Below are positions 24,100 through 31,700 of a stretch of 34,039 nt of DNA, piece by piece. Each line of letters starts with the position of its first letter. Positions within the stretch are counted from its first letter, which is position 1. This DNA is from an uncultured Bacilli bacterium. GTDB lineage: Bacteria; Bacillota_I; Bacilli_A; RF39; UBA660. The DNA lies in NCBI GenBank assembly GCA_934162285.1, contig CAKPHY010000017.1, positions 1-34,039 on the forward strand. The letters run 5' to 3'. The position numbers and the translations under genes are program-made. A model generated the notes under the pieces. It saw only the letters and a list, made by a program, of their open reading frames with translations. It searched no databases and was not told where the DNA came from.

Positions 24100-25042
24100 C
24101 TAGTTTAAATATAACATTATTGTTGAACCTTCTTGTAAACTTAAACCCGCAGTTGGAGATTGATAAATTATTTTATCGCCTGTTCCTTTTACTTCAATTT
24201 TAAAGTTTTTTAATTTTTTCCTGGCTTCTGTTAAAGACATATTAGTTACATCTGGTACACTAGCATATTTAATATCATACCAATTATATTCTTTTGTTAA
24301 ATAATCGCTTCGTGGTGAAAGATCAAATATATCAATTGCTGATAACATAACATTTCTAACTAAAGGTGCTGCAACTGTACCACCATATTGAGTAACTCCT
24401 TTGGGATTATCAACAGCTATATAAATAACAACTTGAGGATCGTCAGCAGGCATAAACCCAATAAATGAAACAATATAGTTATTTACTAAATAAGAACCAT
24501 TAACAGCCTTTTGAGCTGTCCCCGTTTTCCCTCCAACACGAAAACCTTCTATATAAGCGTTACGACCTGTTCCTTTAGCAACAACACTTTCTAAAGCATA
24601 GCGCACTTTATCACTTGTTTCTTTACTAATAACTTTTCTAACAACTTGAGGATTATTTTTTAAAATTACAGCATTAGTTTCTGGTTCATTAATGCTTTTA
24701 ACAATGTATGGTTTATATAGTGTTCCCCCATTTATGGCTGCAGATACTGCCATTACTTGTTGTATAGCAGTTACAGATACACCTTGACCAAAAGCTGTGG
24801 TTGCTGTATTCAAAATACTCATAGTATTGGGATTAAATAAAATTCCGGAAGCTTCCCCATTAAGATCAACACCAGTTTTTACACCAAAACCAAAATTTTT
24901 AATATAACTATTAAGTTTTTCTGTACCAAGTTTTAAACCAAGATTAACAAATCCTGGATTGCTTGGTGTTACTATCGGAACATAAAAGAGCGTTTTTTCT
25001 TTTATTTTCAAGGCTTCCACATTCAATTTCAATGTTCCTGTA
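24100..25042 (-). pseudogene. C-terminal part of a SpoVD/PBP2-like transpeptidase, 5' truncated
   Basis: Class B penicillin-binding protein lacking its N-terminus. Clear transpeptidase sequence begins at SNPGFVNLGLKLGTEKL (family NSCNPxF region) and includes NFGFGVKTGVDLNGEASG, the KTG motif GGKTGTAQKAVNG, and FIGFMPADDPQVV. A single C-terminal PASTA domain (VPDVTNMSLTEARKKL to the end) follows, as in SpoVD. The catalytic SxxK motif, the dimerisation domain and the membrane anchor are missing. The sequence just before SNPGF still fits weakly with the family, so homology probably extends up to about 25040, where the serine recombinase gene ends. No N-terminal half lies anywhere to the right in the window. 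Interruption by the recombinase element is the simplest cause. Confidence 0.8.
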
Positions 25043-26725
25043 TTAATTGTTTTGAATCTCTGTGCCAATATGAGAATATATTTTTGGATAAAAATTTGAT
25101 AACTCAAATTTTTTTCTTTTGTTATCAATTTCTAATTCTCTGTATATTGTATCAGCATTAAAATTGAAATAAATAATAAGTCTTACATGTTTTCTATTCC
25201 CATTTAGTTTTTCAACTTCAACTCTTTCTATTAATATTCTTATCAAATTAGCAAGTTGACTCTGTAAATCAACTGTTGAAATAATTATATTCCTAACTTC
25301 TGCTAATTTTTTCTTTAATTTTATAAGTTCGGAATCGAGATTATTGTGTACATCAAGTTTTAATTTTAATAAACTAATTTCATTATTAAGCTTATCATTT
25401 CTTTTCTTAAACTCTAAATCATCAATCAATCCTTTAATAATCAAATCTAATAGTTTATCCTTTTGCTTTTCTATTTTTATAATTTGATTGTTTATACTTC
25501 CAATATCATTAGAACTCTTATTACTGCTTATAATATTCTCATATTCATTTATTACTTGATTTAAATATTCTTTTTTAGTATCTATAAAATCACTAAATAT
25601 TTGTATAAATATTTTATCTAAATAATCTTCTCTTAAGATTGGTGAAGCACAGGCACTAACCCCTTCAATCTTATATTTTTTGCAAGACCATGTAGGGTTA
25701 TTTGCTCTATTACTTCCACCTGCCCTTATAAATATATTTCCACAATCCTTACAATATAATAGACAGCTATATTTTGAATTTTCTAATGATTTTTCAGAGT
25801 TTAGAATATGTCTTGCAGATAACTTTTTTCTCATCTCATATAATTCATTTGCTTTATTCCATAACTCTTCGGATACAATTGCTGGAACTCTTTCATCCTT
25901 TTCAATTATTTGTCTTTCTTTTGGAACTTTTTTCTTTTTATGTGTCTTATAATTTTCAACCTCAGTTAGCCTAGCAGTATAATATCCTTTATATCTATGA
26001 TTAGTTAAAATCTTTGCCATTGTTGTTTGTGAATAAGGTTCACCTTTTGAATTTAGATAACCAATTTTTGCAAGATCTTGTCCTATCTTTTTAAGACTTG
26101 CTTTACCTGATGCATAAGTTTCAAAAAGATATGTAATTATTGGTGCTTCTGCTGGATTAATTTCATATCTTCCATCTTTTTTGAAATATCCAGTTAAATT
26201 ACCACCAATAAGTTTTCTATCTTTAATCATTCTGTTAACACCAAATTTAACTCTTTCTGATAGTTTTCTAACTTCATCTTGAGCCAAACTTGACATAATT
26301 GTAAGCCTAAACTCTGAATCTTCTTGAATTGTATTAAGATTATCAGATAGAAAATACACAATAACTCCCCGCTTTAATAAATACTCTGTATATTTTATAC
26401 TATCAACAGTATTTCTTGAAAATCTTGATATTTCTTTTGTAACCACCATATCTATTTTTCCAAGAGTAGCATCCTCAATCATTTTTAGAAATTGATCTCT
26501 ATTCTTTACAGCTGTTCCACTAATCCCTTCATCTATATAACCACCACAGAATACCCAGTTTTTATTTTCTGTTATCATTTCTTCAAAATAGTTTTGTTGA
26601 TTTTCCAAACTATTTAACTGATCATCCTTATCTGTTGAAACACGAGCATAATATACTACTCTAAGTGGCATATCATATATCGTTTTTCCCTTTCTTAAAT
26701 CTTCTCTTGCTCTTTTTATATCCAT
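25043..26725 (-). CDS. Large serine recombinase
   Basis: 560 residues. The N-terminal resolvase domain has the catalytic Ser in VVYYARVSTDKDDQ (about residue 30), DEGISGTAVKNRDQF, and KEISRFSRNTVDS. A recombinase domain follows (NHRYKGYYT at about 240), then a zinc-ribbon (YCKDCGN and SCKKYKIEGVSACAS, about 330-365) and a long coiled coil (about 380-470) before the C-terminus. This is the layout of large serine integrases of mobile elements (TndX/TnpX/phiC31 group), which insert by site-specific recombination. Start ATG follows AAGGAGGG. Its 3' end abuts the truncated transpeptidase gene, as expected when the element sits in that gene. Confidence 0.93.
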   Translation of the reverse strand: MDIKRAREDLRKGKTIYDMPLRVVYYARVSTDKDDQLNSLENQQNYFEEMITENKNWVFCGGYIDEGISGTAVKNRDQFLKMIEDATLGKIDMVVTKEISRFSRNTVDSIKYTEYLLKRGVIVYFLSDNLNTIQEDSEFRLTIMSSLAQDEVRKLSERVKFGVNRMIKDRKLIGGNLTGYFKKDGRYEINPAEAPIITYLFETYASGKASLKKIGQDLAKIGYLNSKGEPYSQTTMAKILTNHRYKGYYTARLTEVENYKTHKKKKVPKERQIIEKDERVPAIVSEELWNKANELYEMRKKLSARHILNSEKSLENSKYSCLLYCKDCGNIFIRAGGSNRANNPTWSCKKYKIEGVSACASPILREDYLDKIFIQIFSDFIDTKKEYLNQVINEYENIISSNKSSNDIGSINNQIIKIEKQKDKLLDLIIKGLIDDLEFKKRNDKLNNEISLLKLKLDVHNNLDSELIKLKKKLAEVRNIIISTVDLQSQLANLIRILIERVEVEKLNGNRKHVRLIIYFNFNADTIYRELEIDNKRKKFELSNFYPKIYSHIGTEIQNN

Positions 26726-26762
26726 TACTCGCTTCCCTCCTTTGTCTTAAAAAGCAAGATAA

Positions 26763-26999
26763 CTAATTACCATGATTTTTTTCTATTGCTAAACCATAAC
26801 TAATCTTGTCTTTATATTCATTTTTTATTTTTGTCATTCTTCCCAGTATTGATTGCTCCATTAAACTAAAAACTTTTAAGTCAATTACTTTATTCTCATA
26901 TAATTCTCTATTCAAAATTAGACGCCATTCTAATAACTTATATTCTAAAGGCAAGTGTTTGGTACTACACTTTATTTCAATTTCATCTGTATTATACAT
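26763..26999 (-). CDS. Small recombinase-associated protein (SHOCT-like)
   Basis: 78 residues. The central segment (about 17-60; LEYKLLEWRLILNREL, then VIDLKVFSLMEQSIL) resembles the short SHOCT-like helical ORFs often found just upstream of serine recombinases in Firmicute mobile elements. Start ATG follows GAGGATGAT. It precedes the recombinase by 37 bases on the same strand, so the two are probably co-transcribed. Its function is unknown. Confidence 0.6.
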   Translation of the reverse strand: MYNTDEIEIKCSTKHLPLEYKLLEWRLILNRELYENKVIDLKVFSLMEQSILGRMTKIKNEYKDKISYGLAIEKNHGN

Positions 27000-27344
27000 G
27001 TTATATCATCCTCATCAAACTATATGAGATAAAGATATAAATAATACTAAATAAAAAAAATCGACATTATTTATTCTTTTCCTAGTTGCTATTTATGATT
27101 AAATATATTTCTTAAATGAATTTCAATAACATTTCTACTATTGTCATTATTACTAATTTCAATGTGATAAATTTTATTATCTATGTTCTATTATTTTAAG
27201 TTACTTTAATAAATAAACCTTTCTATCAATTTTACCTTCTTCATAACAAGAAAATTATACATAACAATATTTCTAAAAATTGAATAATTGTGTTTTTCAA
27301 CTGCATATACTATTTTATAATCACCTTAATGTAATCATATCATT
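27000..27344. other. Gene-poor stretch upstream of the recombinase unit
   Basis: About 345 bases with no open frame beyond about 40 codons. Minus-strand fragments such as DYKIVYAVEKHNYS and KIYHIEISNNDN look protein-like but are interrupted by stops, which suggests decayed coding sequence. I do not recognise the source. Confidence 0.5.
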
Positions 27345-27394
27345 AAAAAAAATGTAGGAAAATCGGCATTTAAATTTAACGATTTCCTACATTT
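27345..27394 (-). terminator. Strong terminator hairpin after the GNAT remnant
   Basis: AATGTAGGAAAATCG pairs with CGATTTCCTACATT (one bulge) around a 14-base loop; the minus strand reads into a run of eight T. Confidence 0.8.
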
Positions 27395-27418
27395 CATTTT
27401 ACCATTTACATATTGGAT

Positions 27419-27791
27419 TTATGGGCATACATATAAATTTTCTTTATAAATAACTCCTTTTAAATTAAAATCGCACTCTTCAAGTAAAACACATCCCATT
27501 TTTTTATAAAAATTATTAGATAAATTTCCTTTTATGCAACTTACTATATTATTTTTGTATGTTTCTTTTAATAAATTATTCGCTGCTATAAATAGTTGTT
27601 TACCTATTCCTTTTTTTACCTCTTCATTTTTCACATATAGTGCTATAATTTCACCATAATTCTCATAATTTTCTTTTGTTGATTTTTCTATTTTGCAAAA
27701 ACCAACTACTTCGTTATTAAACTCTGCTACTAAATAATTACTATCTTTTATGATTTCTTGTATGCGTTGCTTTTCTTATATTTACTTCCAT
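27419..27791 (-). pseudogene. GNAT acetyltransferase gene with N-terminal frameshift
   Basis: From ATG 27791 (upstream AAGG) the first codons give MEVNIRKAT, a typical GNAT start, then stop after 16 codons. The next frame carries the rest of the protein: IQEIIKDSNYLVAEFNNEVV, GEIIALYVKNEEVKKGIGKQL (the acetyl-CoA loop, V-x-x-x-x-x-G-x-G) and NNFYKKMGCVLLEE. The frames switch at about 27760-27780, and a one-base change there would join them. An in-frame ATG at 27634 could still produce a 71-residue C-terminal piece without the N-terminal half. Followed by a strong terminator. Its start codon overlaps the end of the thrS remnant. Confidence 0.75.
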
Positions 27792-28098
27792 TATATCATT
27801 ACCTTATTTAAATTCAATCGTATATTATATCTTTTATTCTTAATGCAATTATTTAATTTACTGCTAAACTGATCAATTGCACAAATAATTGTTTCTGTTT
27901 TACCATATGCATGATAACTTCGTTGTCTCCTATTATTAATGTTAATGGTATTTTTTTAGTTTGACTTTCACGCACTTCCTATTCAAATTTTTCATTCTTA
28001 TCATCTTGTTTACTCTAATCTTGTTATCAATGATGCTCATTATTGACTAGTATTATTTCAACTTGTACTGGGGATAGTATAATGGATTCAATATAAAT
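27791..28098 (-). pseudogene. Remnant of threonyl-tRNA synthetase anticodon-binding domain
   Basis: Translation in pieces on the minus strand gives the C-terminal HGTP_anticodon domain of ThrRS in order: LSPVQVEIILVNNEHH, then DDKNEKFE, EVRESQTKKIPLTLIIGDNEV, then YGKTETIICAIDQFSSKL in a third frame. These match the family order APVQVxxIPV...H, DDRxEKxGYKIREAQxxKIPYMLVVGDxEV and YG...ETI. Stop codons and at least two frame changes make it non-functional. Only the last roughly 100 codons of a 640-residue enzyme remain; the catalytic core is absent. It sits directly after the aspS stop, with no terminator between. Confidence 0.85.
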
Positions 28099-28100
28099 AA

Positions 28101-29840
28101 TTACTTATTATTAATAGATATTCCAAGATCATATAATTGATTTGAAGATACACTATTGGGAGCTTCACACATTAAATCAGTAGCTGATGCAGTTTTTGGA
28201 AAAGCAATTACATCACGAATATTATCAGTTCCTGAAAGTAACATTGTTAGTCTATCTAATCCTAGTGCAAAGCCACCATGTGGAGGACAACCATATTTTA
28301 AGGCATCAACAAAGAAACCAAATTTTTCTCTTATTTCTTCATCGGATAATTCTAAAGCTTTAAACATTATTTCTTGAACTTTTTCATCATGAATACGAAT
28401 TGAACCACCACCGGCTTCATAGCCATTTATAACTATATCATAAGCTTTACTATAACAATTTGCTTTATCTGTTAGAAGCTTGTCAACATCTTCATCTTTT
28501 GGCATAGTAAATGGATGGTGACAGGCAACATATCTATTTTCCTCTTCACTCCATTCAAATGATGGGAAATCAACAACCCATAAAAGTTTAAATTCATTTT
28601 TATCTATTAAATTTAAATCTTTAGCAAGTTTACATCTCAAAGCACCTAAAGATGTTTTAACAACTTTATATTTTCCTGAAACAACAAGAACTAAATCATT
28701 AAAATCAATATTTAATTGTTCTTTTAAACTACTAAGTTCAACATCATTTAAAAATTTAGCTATACTTCCACTTACTTCATCATTAAATTTTAAATATGCT
28801 AACCCTTCTGCTTTGTATGTTTTTACAAAATCAGTCAATTTATCTATATCTTTTCTACTATAAATATTTGCAACATTTTTAACAACTATAGCATTTATAA
28901 TGCCATTATTTAATAAAACATTTTTAAATACAGAAAATTCAGTATCCTTAAAAATTTTCGTCAAATCGTGAATTTCCATTTTAAATCTTAAATCAGGCTT
29001 ATCTGAACCATATAATGAAATTGCATCGTTATATTTCATCCTTTGAAGTGGGATTTTAATATCTATATTTTTTGTTTCCTTAAAAATACTAGCAACAAGT
29101 TGTTCTCCTAAAGCCATTATATCGTCTTCACCTACAAATGATGCTTCAACATCAATTTGAGTAAATTCAGGTTGCCTATCTGCTCTTAAATCTTCATCTC
29201 TAAAACATTTGGCAATTTGAAAATATCTTTCAAAACCAGCTACCATAAGTAATTGCTTGTATATTTGGGGTGATTGAGGCAAAGCATAAAATTTCCCCTT
29301 ATTAACTCTTGATGGTACTAAATAATCTCTTGCTCCTTCAGGTGTACTTTTACATAACACAGGAGTTTCGACTTCAAGAAAATCTAAGTTATTTAAAAAC
29401 TTTCTAGCAGCAAAAGTAATTTTGTTTCTTAATATAAAATTATTTTGCAACACTTCTCTTCTTAAATCTAAATATCTATATTTTAGTCTGGTATCTTCCA
29501 ACGAATTAGTATCGTTTTCAATTTGAAAAGGTACTTCTTTTGATTTATTAATTAATTCTAAAGTTTCAACATTTATTTCAATTTCACCAGATAATAATTT
29601 TTTATTTTTATTAACTCGTTCAACAATAGTACCATATACCTTAATTACATACTCTGATTTTAATGTATTAGCTAATTCATAATATTTACTATCAGGATTA
29701 ACAACAACTTGTACAATTCCCACTCTATTTCTTAAGTCTATAAAAATAACGCCACCTAAGTTCCTTACTTTACTTACCCAGCCATTAATTGTTACTTTTT
29801 CACCAACATTTTTTATGGTAAAATTTTCATATTTTTCCAT
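28101..29840 (-). CDS. aspS: Aspartyl-tRNA synthetase
   Basis: Bacterial-type AspRS of about 579 residues. The N-terminal OB fold (about 1-105; NGWVSKVRNLGGVIFIDLRN) is followed by the class II core with FLEVETPVLCKSTPEGARDYLVP, LPQSPQIYKQLLM, and motif 2 CFRDEDLRADRQPEFTQID. The GAD insertion domain (about 285-400) and motif 3 GFALGLDRLTMLL with IRDVIAFPK follow. Two ATGs fit; 29840 has better spacing from AAAGGAAA than 29846. No T-box is visible in the 80-base gap upstream. In Firmicutes relA is commonly followed by hisS-aspS; here hisS is absent and two unusual fusion genes lie between relA and aspS. Confidence 0.96.
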   Translation of the reverse strand: MEKYENFTIKNVGEKVTINGWVSKVRNLGGVIFIDLRNRVGIVQVVVNPDSKYYELANTLKSEYVIKVYGTIVERVNKNKKLLSGEIEINVETLELINKSKEVPFQIENDTNSLEDTRLKYRYLDLRREVLQNNFILRNKITFAARKFLNNLDFLEVETPVLCKSTPEGARDYLVPSRVNKGKFYALPQSPQIYKQLLMVAGFERYFQIAKCFRDEDLRADRQPEFTQIDVEASFVGEDDIMALGEQLVASIFKETKNIDIKIPLQRMKYNDAISLYGSDKPDLRFKMEIHDLTKIFKDTEFSVFKNVLLNNGIINAIVVKNVANIYSRKDIDKLTDFVKTYKAEGLAYLKFNDEVSGSIAKFLNDVELSSLKEQLNIDFNDLVLVVSGKYKVVKTSLGALRCKLAKDLNLIDKNEFKLLWVVDFPSFEWSEEENRYVACHHPFTMPKDEDVDKLLTDKANCYSKAYDIVINGYEAGGGSIRIHDEKVQEIMFKALELSDEEIREKFGFFVDALKYGCPPHGGFALGLDRLTMLLSGTDNIRDVIAFPKTASATDLMCEAPNSVSSNQLYDLGISINNK

Positions 29841-29927
29841 TTCCATTTTCCTTTCTTAAAATTCTATAACTATTTTATAATGTAAGACTTTAAATCATTT
29901 TATCATATAATGTTTAAATATGTATAA

Positions 29928-31676
29928 TTATTCAACCCTAGAACGTCTATTTTTCCCTTCATAAATTATATTTATTGGTTCTAATCTATCTGTATATTTT
30001 TCGATTAATTTTTGAATTTTATTATAATCATATTTTCCATCAAATAAACAATCTAAATCTTTAAAGTCATTCCCCATGGCAGATTTTAATTGTGATAACC
30101 AATTTTTAGGTGATGAAGGAAAAACATGATATTTTCCTAACAAAAAAGATATAAAAGGATAAACAAGAGCTGAACATAACATTCTATTGCTATATTCATG
30201 ATTCGTATTGTTAATTTTTTCAAAAGAAATCTGGACTCTATATGTATATAATAATTCATCCAATTTATATAAAGAATAATTATTCTTTATTTTTAAACAT
30301 TGATTAAATATTCTATCATATAATCGTTTATTTCCACAATAAAAATCTAACATACTTGCATAATTAATTCCTAAAGCATCAATTGTTTTAATTTTATAAT
30401 TAGTATTTTCTAGAGAATCAATGAAAATTTCAATCCACCTTCCATTTACATCATAATAACAATGAGTTTCAGAACCATGCCCTTTTACGACACAATATAT
30501 GTCAATATCATGACTAGAAATTCCACAATTACTATTTATAAAATATACATCATCAAAATTTACAAATTTAGACACTTCCTTTTTAACATCTACAAAATCA
30601 ATTTCTAAACATTTCATTATATTTTCATCGCTTAATTTTGAAGAATCGTTGACAAAATAACAATCCCTTAAATAAGAAATTTCTTTTGCTTTCGATAATA
30701 TTTCAGTTTTAGATAAATCAAAATAAGAATATAGTAATGCATTTGAAGAAGATTTATTTATATTAAAATAGACATTTTCAAATATCTTAACTAACTCAAC
30801 TATAGAATTTAAATTTGATTTTTTACTTATATAATTATTTAATTCTAAAATTTCACTATTTTTCAAGCCTTCAAGACAAGTAAAATAATTTCTAGCAATT
30901 AGCAATATTGACTCACCATGAAGAATTTTAGGATTCAATGAGGAAATAGCATGTCCTAGAGAATGCAATGATATACAGCTAGACATATTTTCAACATCAG
31001 CAGAAAATTTACTTAGTTTCACTATATCTGAATTGGATACATGCTTTAAATCACTTATATTTTTAAGAATTAAATCAATTCCATGTAAGCTAATATCCTT
31101 ACTTTCTACATTACTTTTATTAGAAATATAACATTCAATTATATGCATAAAACAATCAAACAACCCTAAAATTTTTTGAGATAATGATAACGAATTCAAT
31201 ACTCTATCTTCTACATATACCATATTTGGTATTATTAAATTTGAAGAAATAGATCTTTTTTCGCGTTTATGTGTAATAACACAGTATTTATTGTATTCAC
31301 TACCAGTAGCAAAAGTTGTTGGTATTGCAATTAAATCAATTGAATGCTTTATATTATCAAGATTTTTTAATTTATTAAAATACAACCATATATCTTTATT
31401 AGGTATATCATAAAAAATTGAAATTGCTTTCGCTACATCTATTACACTACCACCACCTAATGCTATAATTTTTTTACAATTTTTATTATTTAGAATTTTT
31501 TTTGCATCAATTATCATATTAAGCGTTGGATTTGGTTTAACCTGACTATATATATAAATATTCTTTACATTATTTTTAATAAAATCTAAAATTTCTGTAT
31601 TTTGTTCAACAAAGTATTTACTAGTAATTAGTAAAACATTTTCATCTATAAAATTCATATTACATAATTTATTCAT
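29928..31676 (-). CDS. Iron-dependent alcohol dehydrogenase fused to a nucleotidyltransferase-like domain
   Basis: 582 residues, two domains. Residues 1 to about 361 form a group III (iron-containing) alcohol dehydrogenase: NAD(P)-binding GGGSVIDVAKA (74-84), IPTTFATGSEYNK (118-130), and metal ligands Asp174 and His178 in FDCFMHIIE, His238/His242 in LHSLGHAIS and His253 in ILHGES, all present, so the domain looks active. Residues about 362-582 resemble a polymerase-beta-fold nucleotidyltransferase: GISSHDIDIYCVV gives the carboxylate pair Asp390/Asp392 and RWIEIFID a third carboxylate Glu416, followed by a helical part. The first domain would interconvert an aldehyde and alcohol; the second could add a nucleotide to the product. 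It starts 24 bases after the reductase-synthetase fusion, with GAAGGAG, so they form an operon. The C-terminal assignment is the less certain. Confidence 0.8.
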   Translation of the reverse strand: MNKLCNMNFIDENVLLITSKYFVEQNTEILDFIKNNVKNIYIYSQVKPNPTLNMIIDAKKILNNKNCKKIIALGGGSVIDVAKAISIFYDIPNKDIWLYFNKLKNLDNIKHSIDLIAIPTTFATGSEYNKYCVITHKREKRSISSNLIIPNMVYVEDRVLNSLSLSQKILGLFDCFMHIIECYISNKSNVESKDISLHGIDLILKNISDLKHVSNSDIVKLSKFSADVENMSSCISLHSLGHAISSLNPKILHGESILLIARNYFTCLEGLKNSEILELNNYISKKSNLNSIVELVKIFENVYFNINKSSSNALLYSYFDLSKTEILSKAKEISYLRDCYFVNDSSKLSDENIMKCLEIDFVDVKKEVSKFVNFDDVYFINSNCGISSHDIDIYCVVKGHGSETHCYYDVNGRWIEIFIDSLENTNYKIKTIDALGINYASMLDFYCGNKRLYDRIFNQCLKIKNNYSLYKLDELLYTYRVQISFEKINNTNHEYSNRMLCSALVYPFISFLLGKYHVFPSSPKNWLSQLKSAMGNDFKDLDCLFDGKYDYNKIQKLIEKYTDRLEPINIIYEGKNRRSRVE

Positions 31677-31700
31677 TTGTTCACTCCTTCAAATAATTTT

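Larger units (their letters stand above)
25043..26999 (-). mobile_element. Remnant or end of a serine-recombinase element
   Basis: Covers the recombinase and the small accessory gene upstream. The left end is inferred at about 25040 from the broken transpeptidase frame. The right end cannot be placed: no second half of the target gene and no clear core repeat are visible before aspS. The element may be truncated on the right, or the 27.0-28.1 kb decay zone may belong to it. Confidence 0.5.

Noticed and set aside
24970..25128. Extension of the transpeptidase frame to ATG 25128
   Set aside because: The extra N-terminal codons overlap the recombinase 3' end and do not resemble a transpeptidase or signal sequence; a true start is not present.
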